A DNA stretch of 24,584 bases, from positions 1-24,584 of IMG/VR virus record IMGVR_UViG_3300032144_000041. One strand, given 5' to 3'. Under the pieces are notes generated by a model, which searched no databases, was not told the origin of the DNA, and saw only the letters and a list, made by a program, of their open reading frames with translations. The stretch is from a virus. This document shows positions 13,678-20,663 of the stretch, in pieces; the first letter of the stretch is position 1, and every line of letters begins with the position of its first letter. The position numbers were made by a program, and so were the translations under genes.

Positions 13678-14222
13678 CACGCTAGCATCCTCCGGATCTC
13701 CTGACGGACGACTTCCCGCACGCCCGAGTCGAGCCACGCCGCGAACGCCGTGAGCACGTCGTGCGCGAGAGCCTCACGGGAGGACCCGTTTGCTGCGGGC
13801 GCCGGTGCTGGCGCCGCGGATGCTTCCCGCGCCTTCCGGGTCTTCTTGGCGGCCTTCGGCTTGGGCGCCTTCATGTATCGCTTGTGCAGGGCGGAGGTGC
13901 TCACGCCGTGCTCCTTGGCGACCTTCTCGATCGACCCCTTCGCGGTGTTGCCCGCGCCGACGAGGCTCTGGACGCGCGCGACGGCGACCTCCCAGGTTTC
14001 GGCGTCGAGGTTCGTGCGCTTCTTCTTGGCCACCGGCTCAGGCTCGCTCTCGGGTGGTGGCGGGGGCGCCGTGGGCACGTAGCCCTCGACCATCGAGCGA
14101 TCGGGCTCGGGCTCTACCGGTCTGTTGCGTCGCACGACGCCCGGACGAAGCTTCGTGACGTTGCCCCCGAGCGAGCCCGAGGCGTTGAGGTCGAGAAACT
14201 GTCCGTTGGCGAGGCTGGTCAT
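13677..14222 (-). CDS. Putative DNA-binding protein with helix-turn-helix
   Basis: This encodes 181 aa. A low-complexity Pro/Glu stretch (residues 51-62) is followed by IEKVAKEHGVSTSALHKRYM (about 98-117), which reads as a helix-turn-helix. A Lys/Ala/Pro-rich linker and a C-terminal helix follow. The ribosome site is AAAGGAAACGAAC; ATG 14226 is out of frame, so 14222 is used. The likely role is DNA binding or regulation. Its partners are unknown. Confidence 0.7.
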   Translation of the reverse strand: MTSLANGQFLDLNASGSLGGNVTKLRPGVVRRNRPVEPEPDRSMVEGYVPTAPPPPPESEPEPVAKKKRTNLDAETWEVAVARVQSLVGAGNTAKGSIEKVAKEHGVSTSALHKRYMKAPKPKAAKKTRKAREASAAPAPAPAANGSSREALAHDVLTAFAAWLDSGVREVVRQEIRRMLA

Positions 14223-14255
14223 ACATGTTCGTTTCCTTTGGGATTGGGTGGTGGG

Positions 14256-14381
14256 TTAGCGGAACAGCTCGCGCAGGGCGAGCGCGGTGGATGCATCGAG
14301 CCGGGCGATGTGGCGGCTCACGAGGGCGATGGGGGCGAGCATGTGAAGCGCGTAGATGACGCGCAGGCCGAGTGTCTTCAT
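14256..14381 (-). CDS. Very small protein in the minus operon
   Basis: This encodes 41 aa with an ATGA overlap to the upstream gene. The N-terminal half is hydrophobic (LGLRVIYALHMLAPIALV, residues 4-21), a possible membrane segment, followed by a basic, helical tail. The overlap, the codon bias and the otherwise empty 119-base gap support it, but it is short. Confidence 0.5.
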   Translation of the reverse strand: MKTLGLRVIYALHMLAPIALVSRHIARLDASTALALRELFR

Positions 14382-14959
14382 GTCGGGCTATCCTCCGGCG
14401 TGCGAGTATCGGCGATGGCTCGGCTCGCGTCGAGCTGCGTCGCGAGGCCCTCGACCTCCGCGATGATATAAGCCAGGTCGCGGTAGGTGTCCCCGGCGCC
14501 GAAGGAGGGGAAGCGCGCGGCCATCGAGGGTATCACGTCCCAGGCATGGGCGCAGTCGAAGCCGAACCACCAGACGTGATCGCTCTCGCCGGGCTGCGGC
14601 AGGTGGCAGATGTTCCCGGCGCAAGCCTCGGCGTAGGTGATCCCGCCGTGCACGTCGAGCGCGTCGACTGCAGCGGAGCGCTGCGCGTCGGTGGCGCCCG
14701 TGCCCCACGCCTTGCGCCCATGCAGCGGGTGCCCCTCGGGCACGCCCACATAGCCGCACCACGCGCCGAGCGGGCCGCGTAGCGCCATGCGGGGCAGCGA
14801 GGAGCCGGGCGCGCGCCACTCGATGCGATCGGGCTCGTCTTGCGGGCCCGGGCCCCACTGCCGCCAGTCGGGCGAGCGCTTCTGGTAGATCTCGGGCGTG
14901 AGCTTCCACTCGATGAGGGTCGAGCCCTCGGGCAAGAGTTCAGGTCTCGGTGTCGTCAT
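14378..14959 (-). CDS. Conserved-type phage protein of unknown function
   Basis: This encodes 193 aa. WCGYVGVPEGHPLHGR (67-82), VHGGITYAEAC and VWWFGFDCAHAWD are the hallmark segments of a family found in many actinobacterial and proteobacterial phages and in bacteria (from memory). No activity has been assigned that I know of; the conserved Cys/His/Asp residues hint at an enzyme or metal site. The ribosome site is AAAGGAACGAACG before ATG 14959. The C-terminus is coupled to the 41-aa gene. Confidence 0.82.
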   Translation of the reverse strand: MTTPRPELLPEGSTLIEWKLTPEIYQKRSPDWRQWGPGPQDEPDRIEWRAPGSSLPRMALRGPLGAWCGYVGVPEGHPLHGRKAWGTGATDAQRSAAVDALDVHGGITYAEACAGNICHLPQPGESDHVWWFGFDCAHAWDVIPSMAARFPSFGAGDTYRDLAYIIAEVEGLATQLDASRAIADTRTPEDSPT

Positions 14960-15317
14960 CGTTCGTTCCTTTCGGTGGCTCGCCGAGCGGATAGCGCCCG
15001 GTCTGTTTCATCTCTTCGGTCGTCAGGTTGTCATCGACCCAGTCGGTCGCATCGATGGTGGGGGCGCGGGGAGGAAGCGGCGGGGGCACGAGCGGGGCGG
15101 GCTCGGGCGCGAACGGGCGCTGCAGCTCTCGCGCCCAGGTCTCTTTTCTGTCCTTGTGCAGGTTGCCGACACGCACGTCGAGCATCGACAGCCACTCGTC
15201 GTGCCGCTCGAGGCGGCGGCCGAGCATGTTGATGGCGACGACTAGCGCGGCGAGCAGCGCGCCCAGCGCCAGGAACGGCGCGAGCCATTCGGCGAAGTCC
15301 CAGGAGAAGAGGTCCAC
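14940..15317 (-). CDS. Single-pass membrane protein with coiled coil and Pro-rich tail
   Basis: This encodes 125 aa from GTG 15317. One N-terminal membrane segment (LAPFLALGALLAALVVAINM, 12-31) is followed by a charged coiled coil (32-70) and a Pro-rich stretch (74-85). It resembles small phage membrane proteins such as spanin or cell-surface blocking proteins in shape only. The ribosome site is weak. The stop overlaps the start region of the next gene. Confidence 0.62.
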   Translation of the reverse strand: MDLFSWDFAEWLAPFLALGALLAALVVAINMLGRRLERHDEWLSMLDVRVGNLHKDRKETWARELQRPFAPEPAPLVPPPLPPRAPTIDATDWVDDNLTTEEMKQTGRYPLGEPPKGTNDDDTET

Positions 15318-15331
15318 GCCGCCATGATAGC

Positions 15332-15715
15332 TCAGCCGGGACCGTCATCCCGTCCCTCCCGCCTCTGCCTGACGAGCCTGACGAGCCGGGCGCGCTCGTT
15401 GAGTTCCTCGCCATACTCGCGCAGCTCGCGGTCGAGCAGCACCATCACCTGCTCATCCTGGGGGGTGACCTCGCTCTCGTTGCTGACCTCGTTCTCCATC
15501 GTGCAAAACAGCGCCTTGGCGCCCGCGTAGAAGGCGTCGCGCATGGTGTGGCGCTGCATGGCGCCAGCAGTCGGCGGGATGCACATCTGCTCGAACCGCT
15601 CCCATTCTTCGGCGAGATACCGGCGCGGCGGGGGCGGCGCCGGGTCGTTGCAGAGCAGAAGGCCGCCGGCGAAGCCCGAGCCGCCGCAGCGCGGCCAGTT
15701 GTCCCAGCCTTTCAC
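15332..15715 (-). CDS. Hypothetical protein
   Basis: This encodes 127 aa from GTG 15715 in a GTGA overlap. It has a Gly-rich N-terminus (CGGSGFAGGLLLC), a central MQRHTMRDAFYAGAKALF that resembles a short motif (M-R-x-A-F-Y-A-G-A) common in small phage proteins, and a C-terminal charged helix. Frames extending further upstream to 15916 are Arg-rich shadow. The function is unknown. Confidence 0.7.
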   Translation of the reverse strand: MKGWDNWPRCGGSGFAGGLLLCNDPAPPPPRRYLAEEWERFEQMCIPPTAGAMQRHTMRDAFYAGAKALFCTMENEVSNESEVTPQDEQVMVLLDRELREYGEELNERARLVRLVRQRREGRDDGPG

Positions 15716-16020
15716 GGCTCTTCTCCTTCGGGCAGCCCGAGCGGCGCGCCCCCGAACGGCATCGGCTCTTGCAGCGCCTGCTTCCAGCGCGCGCGCAGTT
15801 CGAGGCGGTGCTCGCGCCCGAGCTCGGCGAGCGCCTTGAGGAACGGGATGCGCCGCCAGAGCACCTCCCAGACTTCTTTCTTCGTCATGGCGTGCCGAGA
15901 CTCGCCGCCGGTGCACATGCTCTGCACGATTCCGGCGACGAGCATCATGCGCTGCAGTTCTGCCTCGACGTCGAGCGGCTGGGGCTCGGTGAGGTCGCGG
16001 ATGACGGCGTCGTCGCTCAC
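15712..16020 (-). CDS. Hypothetical protein
   Basis: This encodes 102 aa from GTG 16020 in a GTGA overlap with the LexA-like gene. It is helical, with an acidic N-terminus, a central MTKKEVWEVLWRRIPFL, and a Pro/Gly-rich end. It is the second gene of the minus operon. The family is not recognised. Confidence 0.68.
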   Translation of the reverse strand: MSDDAVIRDLTEPQPLDVEAELQRMMLVAGIVQSMCTGGESRHAMTKKEVWEVLWRRIPFLKALAELGREHRLELRARWKQALQEPMPFGGAPLGLPEGEEP

Positions 16021-16253
16021 TTTGCTTTCCTGCCTTTCGCGGTGAGGCGTGGGCGGATGATGGTGATGGGCTTCATGCTGATGAATCCTTTCCTGCGGAA
16101 CTGCTGAATGAACTGATAGGCGGCGGAGTGGCTCTTGCCGAGAGCTTCGGCGAAGGAGCGGACGGTGGGGGGTTCGCCCAGGCGCTGCTCGAGGTTGCGG
16201 TAGATGGCGAGCGCGTTTTCCTGCGCGGTGGTGAGGTTCTTGTTTTCGAGCAT
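16017..16253 (-). CDS. LexA DNA-binding-domain-like mini-regulator
   Basis: This encodes 78 aa. LTTAQENALAIYRNLEQRLG (7-26), then PPTVRSFAEALGKSHSAAYQ (28-47) and RRKGFI follow the order and spacing of the LexA N-terminal winged helix. There is no linker or S24 peptidase part, so it cannot self-cleave like LexA. It heads the minus operon, downstream of a TGTCC/GGACA operator covering a probable -10, which suggests autoregulation and a part in the phage genetic switch. ATG 16253 was chosen; the upstream extension to 16472 runs through the control region. Confidence 0.75.
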   Translation of the reverse strand: MLENKNLTTAQENALAIYRNLEQRLGEPPTVRSFAEALGKSHSAAYQFIQQFRRKGFISMKPITIIRPRLTAKGRKAK

Positions 16254-16276
16254 ACGGGGGTCCTGGCCAGAGCTGT

Positions 16277-16302
16277 GGACAATGTCCTTAATGATATGGA
16301 CA
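16277..16302 (-). promoter_or_regulatory. Promoter/operator of the minus operon
   Basis: Read on the minus strand, TATCAT (16296-16291) is a good -10 about 40 bases before ATG 16253. It lies between TGTCC and GGACA arms (16302-16298 and 16287-16283). A second inverted pair GGACA-A-TGTCC occupies 16277-16287. A further TGTCC lies at 16363. The -35 is poor, hinting at activator dependence. Binding here would block the promoter. Confidence 0.5.
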
Positions 16303-16476
16303 GCGTCAGGGTGGCATGAAACACTGTGCATATCAATGCTGTCAGGCGTCACCCACATGCACTGTCCATCCCCGTCCATCCTCCCCTTCCATCTTTCCCC
16401 AGACGTCGCCGTCCCCCCGGTGCGCACCAAAATGATGCAGGGCGCGACACGCACCCTATACACTTCTGTCACTCAT

Positions 16477-16492
16477 CGTCTAGTACTAGACG
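16477..16492. promoter_or_regulatory. 16-bp perfect palindrome, operator candidate
   Basis: CGTCTAGTACTAGACG is a perfect palindrome between the divergent operons, with TATACA (16459-16464), a possible -10, just upstream. GTACTAG recurs at 21257 upstream of the exonuclease operon. The rest of 16254-16578 holds C-rich TCCATC repeats (16365-16394) and no gene that I can support. Confidence 0.5.
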
Positions 16493-16578
16493 CAACTGGA
16501 CGTTGGCGGACGCCACGTCGACCCAACCGGCGCCATGACGGCGCCGAGGGAACCGAGCCGGCGACGGCGGGAGGCATC

Positions 16579-16932
16579 ATGGGTGAATCAGAGGGGCGGG
16601 CGCGCCCGAAGTACCTGCGCATGGGGGACGGCGCACGTGTGGGCGAGGGTGCGCCTGGAAACGACAACGAGCCGGCGTTCACGGTCAGCCGCGGCGAGCT
16701 GGCGGAGCTGGTGCGCGGCGCGGCCGCGCTGGCGGTGCGCGAGGCGCTCGGTGATGGGCTACCGACGCCGGCGCTGCTCGATCGAGAGGGGCTGAGCATT
16801 GCGCTCGGTTGCAGCGGCAGCCTGGTCGACAAGCTGCGGCGCCGGGGCATGCCGCACCTCAGGCTCGGCGACAGCCCCCGGTTCGAGCTCGAGCGCTGCC
16901 TCGAGTGGATCCGGAAGGACGGTGCAGCGTGA
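16579..16932 (+). CDS. Excisionase-like/helix-turn-helix protein
   Basis: This encodes 117 aa with GGGAGG just before ATG. The C-terminal half, LSIALGCSGSLVDKLRRRGM (72-91) then HLRLGDSPRFELERCLEW (93-110), is a MerR/AlpA/Xis-type winged helix that reads a DNA site and ends in a wing. The gene lies three genes before int in the same operon, the usual place for a directionality factor. It could equally be a DNA-binding regulator of the operon. Confidence 0.75.
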   Translation: MGESEGRARPKYLRMGDGARVGEGAPGNDNEPAFTVSRGELAELVRGAAALAVREALGDGLPTPALLDREGLSIALGCSGSLVDKLRRRGMPHLRLGDSPRFELERCLEWIRKDGAA

Positions 16933-17120
16933 TGGCGCCCTTCGAGGTCGAGCCCGGCTCGGTGTCGGTCACCATCATCATCATCCTGCACGATGGGACG
17001 AGGATCACCATCGAGCCGGGCAAGCAAAAGACGGTGTTCGTGCGCAGCGACAACCGCTTCCACCTGCTCGATTGCCAGTGCGCGCTCTGCGCCGCGGCGC
17101 GAAAGGACGGTGCGGCGTGA
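16932..17120 (+). CDS. Small hypothetical protein
   Basis: This encodes 62 aa from ATG 16932 (TGATG overlap; GTG 16929 is one codon earlier). The N-terminal half is beta-rich (SVSVTIIIILHDGTRITI), and a C-x-C-x-x-C group (CQCALC) lies near the C-terminus. It is coupled to both neighbours. The function is unknown. Confidence 0.6.
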   Translation: MAPFEVEPGSVSVTIIIILHDGTRITIEPGKQKTVFVRSDNRFHLLDCQCALCAAARKDGAA

Positions 17121-17335
17121 GCGACCAGTCGTCAGCGGAGCTGCGGCAGATACTGCAGACGCTCGCCGAGCGCGGTCTCTACGTCGTGACGAGTGACAGC
17201 ATCGCGGTGCTGGACGCCGCGGAGCGTTGGTATGCGGTTTGGGTCGAGCACGAACGCGAGCTCGGTGACCCGCAGGGCGTCGTCGCCGATCTCTTTCACT
17301 CCGTGAAACGTTGGAAGGGCAAGGGGCAGGTATGA
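17117..17335 (+). CDS. Small hypothetical protein before integrase
   Basis: This encodes 72 aa from GTG in a GTGA overlap. It is helical and charged (RQILQTLAERGLYVV; ADLFHSVKRWKGKG). The integrase start overlaps its stop (ATGA). It may be an accessory factor of the integration module, by position only. Confidence 0.62.
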   Translation: MSDQSSAELRQILQTLAERGLYVVTSDSIAVLDAAERWYAVWVEHERELGDPQGVVADLFHSVKRWKGKGQV

Positions 17336-18960
17336 CCGAGAAGCGAAGGCCTGGGCGCCCGCGTGGCGCGGCGAGTGAGCGCCTCGCCTCGGGCAAGCGC
17401 GGCGCGCGCGTGACCTTGACCATCGACGGCGAGAGCGTGCGCAAGCGCGTGCAGCTCGAGACGGCAGATCCGGCGGTGGCGGCCGTGAAGATCGAAAAAC
17501 TCCAAGCCGCCGAGCTCGCGGCGGAGCCGTCGCCCTCGGCCGACACCTTCGGGGAGGTGGCGCTCGTCGTGTTCGCGGAGCGCGCAGAGCGCGGCGTTCA
17601 CCGCGTCGACATCGAGAAGGGGCGCGTCGATAACCACGTGCTGCCGTTCGTGGGCAAGCTCGTCACCGTGCCGTTTGGCGACCGGGTGCTCTCCGCCATC
17701 ACGCCGAAGGAAGTGTTCGAGCTGCTCGCCCATAAGCGCGACGAGGGCTACAGCCTCGAGCAGCTCAAGAAGATCAAAACGGCGCTCGGCTACGTCTTCC
17801 GGCACGCCGGGCTCGACACGATGACGAAGGTCGCCATGCCCCCGATGGCGGCGGCGCTGAAGAAGTCACGCGCGGTCGCGAGCGACGAGGTCTTGCTCGC
17901 CTACCTCGCCTGGGAGCACCCGGAGGCTCGCCACCGCGCCGCCGTGCGCATGCGCCAGGCGATGAGCGCGGTCAGCCGCTGCATCGGCGGCCAGCGCACG
18001 AACGACCTCCACGTCGCGACCTGGCAGGATAACCTCCTCATCCCCGAGGTGGGCGAGCCCGATTTTTCGGAGGTGTGGGTGCCGCGCACGAAGAAGCAGG
18101 CGCCCCAATTGCTCGAGACCCCGGAGGGGGTGCGGCCGATGCTGCGCCTGTGGTGGGAGTGGTCGGGCCGCCCGCGCACCGGGCCCGTCTTCCCCCTCAT
18201 CCGGGGTGATCACGCGGGGGAGGTTCGAGAGGTGCAAGACAGCCACGCGGAAGCACTTCGACGTGATCTCCGGCGCGCGCTCGGCATCGAGCGCTGGGAT
18301 GCCGACTTCGGCAAGGGGCAGCGCGGGCCGCAGGGGCGGTGGGTGCCCGGAAGGGCGCCGACGGCGAAGGAGAAGGCTCTGTTCGAGGAGGGGCGCTACA
18401 CCTTGCCGGTCGACTTTCACTCGTGGCGCCGAGCCTGGAGCCAGGGCCTGCGGAAGGCGGGGGCGAACGTGCAGACGAGCGCGGCGATCACGGGGCACGC
18501 TTCCGACTTGCGGGCTCACGGTCGCTACCTCGAGAGCCCGACGGAGGCCATGGTGGTGCCGGCGGGGGCGGTTCCGAATATTGGCCGGCTTCTGGCCGAA
18601 ACTCATGGAGGAGTTTTGAAAAACCGTAATGATATCGAGCGCGCCCGGGTGGATTCGAACCACCGACCCTTGGCTTCGGAGGGCAATCCCGAAGCTGTTT
18701 TAAAGGGGTTTTCGCAATCCGAGGCCTCACCCCCTCACCACGAAAACGACGAGGAAACGACTGGTGACGACAGCGCCGGACGAAACCCCCGGACAGAACT
18801 CCCGAGCCTCGGCGAGGCGCTCACCGACCTCGTGACGCGCGCCATGAAGGAGGGCGACCTCCTGCTCGCGAAGGAGCTGTTTGCGGTGGTCGAGCGCCGC
18901 CGTGCGCAGCTGCCCGACAACGTGCGCCCCCTCGACGCGGCGCGAAAGGGGAAGTCATGA
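17332..18960 (+). CDS. int: Tyrosine site-specific integrase with internal attP
   Basis: This encodes 542 aa from ATG 17332. The N-terminal arm and core-binding region covers about 1-180. The catalytic domain shows Arg222 (GQRTNDL), Lys254/255 on the beta strand, HSWRR (His363, Arg366), GHASD (His389) and GRYLES (Tyr399), the complete set of a tyrosine recombinase. Beyond the active site, residues 437-451 (ARVDSNHRPLASEG) are encoded by the antisense of a tRNA 3' half, the probable attP core. After it comes a polar linker and a helical tail (496-525). Integration at this site would leave the catalytic domain intact and replace the last 90 or so residues, as recalled for phage Mx8. Confidence 0.93.
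   Translation: MTEKRRPGRPRGAASERLASGKRGARVTLTIDGESVRKRVQLETADPAVAAVKIEKLQAAELAAEPSPSADTFGEVALVVFAERAERGVHRVDIEKGRVDNHVLPFVGKLVTVPFGDRVLSAITPKEVFELLAHKRDEGYSLEQLKKIKTALGYVFRHAGLDTMTKVAMPPMAAALKKSRAVASDEVLLAYLAWEHPEARHRAAVRMRQAMSAVSRCIGGQRTNDLHVATWQDNLLIPEVGEPDFSEVWVPRTKKQAPQLLETPEGVRPMLRLWWEWSGRPRTGPVFPLIRGDHAGEVREVQDSHAEALRRDLRRALGIERWDADFGKGQRGPQGRWVPGRAPTAKEKALFEEGRYTLPVDFHSWRRAWSQGLRKAGANVQTSAAITGHASDLRAHGRYLESPTEAMVVPAGAVPNIGRLLAETHGGVLKNRNDIERARVDSNHRPLASEGNPEAVLKGFSQSEASPPHHENDEETTGDDSAGRNPRTELPSLGEALTDLVTRAMKEGDLLLAKELFAVVERRRAQLPDNVRPLDAARKGKS
18640..18686 (-). other. Probable attP core: tRNA-Arg(CCG) 3' half, antisense, inside int
   Basis: On the minus strand this reads as an anticodon loop CTCCGAA (18681-18675), a 3' anticodon stem GCCAA, a five-base variable loop GGGTC, a perfect T-arm GGTGG-TTCGAAT-CCACC (18664-18648), a seven-base acceptor strand CGGGCGC and a discriminator G (18640). 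The 5' anticodon stem TTGCC has one mismatch, and the 5' half of a tRNA is absent. This is the usual footprint of a phage core matching a host tRNA end. TTGGC and GGCAA flank the loop as imperfect inverted core sites. Confidence 0.8.
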
Positions 18961-19211
18961 GCATCCCGCGAGTCCTCAACCCCGAGGCGATCGGCAACCC
19001 CGACCTCACGCCCCTCGTGCAGCTGCCCGTCGTCGACCCGCTCGACGTCATCCAGCTGCAGAAGCTCGAGCTCGCCAAGCTCCGCGACGCGTTCGACGAC
19101 GCCGTCGCCCTGCTCCGAGACTGGGAGGACTACGACCCCGACGACCCCGAGTGCGGCTGGCAGAAGCGGCGCGACGAGTTCCTCGCCGAGCACGAGGAGG
19201 CGGGGCGATGA
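18957..19211 (+). CDS. Small acidic hypothetical protein
   Basis: This encodes 84 aa starting in an ATGA overlap with int. It has a Pro-rich N-terminus, then a long acidic helix (IQLQKLELAKLRDAFDDAVA) and DWEDYDPDDPECGWQKRRDEF. There is no known motif. It begins the small-gene set leading to the replication gene. Confidence 0.68.
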   Translation: MSIPRVLNPEAIGNPDLTPLVQLPVVDPLDVIQLQKLELAKLRDAFDDAVALLRDWEDYDPDDPECGWQKRRDEFLAEHEEAGR

Positions 19212-19438
19212 ACGAACCCAAGAGCGGCCAGCGCTTCGACCTCACCGCCTCACTCGAGCAGATGAAAGTGAACCCCGAGGGCGAGTTCGCGCTGTCGAGC
19301 GACCTCGACGACGCCCTCGACCTGCTCGCCCGGGTCAGGAACTATAGCGTCGTCGACTCGTTCGACACGGGCACGCGCCTTCTCGGGCTCGAGAGAGAGA
19401 TCGACGAGGTCCTCGCCAGGCACCGGAGGCACCCATGA
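19208..19438 (+). CDS. Small acidic hypothetical protein
   Basis: This encodes 76 aa in an ATGA overlap. It is acidic with a helical C-terminal half (RLLGLEREIDEVLARHRR) and has no Cys or membrane segment. The codon bias fits the neighbours. The function is unknown. Confidence 0.66.
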   Translation: MNEPKSGQRFDLTASLEQMKVNPEGEFALSSDLDDALDLLARVRNYSVVDSFDTGTRLLGLEREIDEVLARHRRHP

Positions 19439-19638
19439 GCGCGGCCCACACCTGGCTCCGAGGCGACGGCATGAGCGTGCGCGAAGTCGCCCGTGCCCTG
19501 CGCCTGAGCGTCCCCCGCGTCCAGCAGCTCGAGAAGCGCGCGCTCGAGAAGCTGCGCCAGAGCGGCATCCTTTCCCAATACGCCCGCGAGCTGTTCGAGC
19601 CGGGCGACACCGGCGCCAAGGAGGGCGCCGAGCGATGA
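19435..19638 (+). CDS. Sigma-70 region-4-like helix-turn-helix protein
   Basis: This encodes 67 aa in ATGA overlaps. MSVREVARALRLSVPRVQQL (13-32) followed by EKRALEKLRQ matches the region 4 helix-turn-helix of sigma factors, the part that reads the -35 element and touches the beta-flap. Region 2 and the rest of sigma are absent. It may be a small transcription adaptor, anti-sigma-like mimic or plain DNA-binding protein. It lies directly before the replication gene. Confidence 0.7.
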   Translation: MSAAHTWLRGDGMSVREVARALRLSVPRVQQLEKRALEKLRQSGILSQYARELFEPGDTGAKEGAER

Positions 19639-20663
19639 GACACCCGTACACCCCCGTCTTCCGCGACTTCCTCACCTCGAGCATGTGGGCGACCGACCCG
19701 GCCACGCGCTGCGTCTGGATCTGGTTCCTGCTCATGGCCGACCCCGAGGGCTTCGTCGTCGGCACCGTGCCCGGCGTCGCCCAGCAGGCGGGCGTCACCC
19801 TCGAGCAAGCCAAGGCCGCGATCGAGATGCTCGAGAGCCCCGACCCCTACAGCTCGACGCCCGAGCTCGAAGGCCGCCGCCTCGTCAAGGTCGCGCGCGG
19901 CTGGCACATCGTCAACTTCGTCGCCTACCGCGAGCGTTCCAAGGTCGAGGCGGAGAAGGCACGCAAGCGCGCATGGGCGAAGAAGGACTACGACGCCAAG
20001 CGCCAGCTCACCCTCCCAGGCGTCGAGATGGGTCCAGACCTAGACGCGCCTAGCGAACCTCTCGACGCACCTAAACCGAAACCCAAACCTCTTCTCTCTT
20101 CATCATCAACGGGCGAGCCGCTGGTTATCCACACCTGGCCCGAGGGGCTCGAGCTGAACGAGTCGTTCATCGCCAAGGCGAAGATGGCCGGCGTGCAGGA
20201 CCCACAGAAGTGGTTCGACAAGCTCAAGCAGGGCCCGATCGGCGGCAGCCGGGGCGTGCTCGCGCACAAGCTGAACGACTACCTCGAAGACCAGATCGGC
20301 AAGTGGCGAACCTGGGAGGAGACGGACCGGGCGAAGGATGCCCAACGCTCCGCCGCTTCCGCCCCGTCCTCGCGCTTTGCTGGCAAACCCGTCCCCGTGG
20401 ACCCCCTCGAGCCCGAGCCCCGCCACGAGGCGTTTGCGCGCCAGCACGGACTCGACCTCGATGCTCTCGTGAAAGGTGTGCTCGTTGACTACCCCCAGCA
20501 GCTCGCCCCGCCGCTCTCGCGCCGCCAGCTGCTCGGCGAGCGGCTCACCGTCGCCGCCAAGCAGAAGCGTCACGGCCAGCCCGTGACCGGCAAGCTCACC
20601 CCGGCGCAACTCGCGCAGTGGGGCCCGGTGCCGACCGGCGGCGCCATCCCGGAGGTCGCGTGA
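19635..20663 (+). CDS. Replication-initiator-like protein
   Basis: This encodes 342 aa. The N-terminal 100 residues have the winged-helix style of phage replisome-organiser proteins: TSSMWATDPATRCVWIWFLL, then EGFVVGTVPGVAQQAGVTLE, and GRRLVKVARGWHIVNFVAYR. A Lys/Pro linker (about 148-160) leads to a second helical domain that could recruit a helicase or loader. No ATPase motif is seen. The position before recombination genes agrees with an origin-binding role; the GTTCAGTG array is a possible target, which is inference. Confidence 0.72.
   Translation: MRHPYTPVFRDFLTSSMWATDPATRCVWIWFLLMADPEGFVVGTVPGVAQQAGVTLEQAKAAIEMLESPDPYSSTPELEGRRLVKVARGWHIVNFVAYRERSKVEAEKARKRAWAKKDYDAKRQLTLPGVEMGPDLDAPSEPLDAPKPKPKPLLSSSSTGEPLVIHTWPEGLELNESFIAKAKMAGVQDPQKWFDKLKQGPIGGSRGVLAHKLNDYLEDQIGKWRTWEETDRAKDAQRSAASAPSSRFAGKPVPVDPLEPEPRHEAFARQHGLDLDALVKGVLVDYPQQLAPPLSRRQLLGERLTVAAKQKRHGQPVTGKLTPAQLAQWGPVPTGGAIPEVA

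Noticed and set aside
16254-16578. Extension of the LexA-like and Xis-like proteins into the divergent gap
   Set aside because: Both upstream extensions have off-pattern composition and cross the inverted repeats and -10 candidates, while the chosen ATGs keep complete domains (and the 16579 ATG has a strong ribosome site).
18640-18712. A complete tRNA gene
   Set aside because: Only the 3' half from the anticodon loop onward is tRNA-like; the D-arm and 5' acceptor strand are missing, so it is an att core, not a gene.
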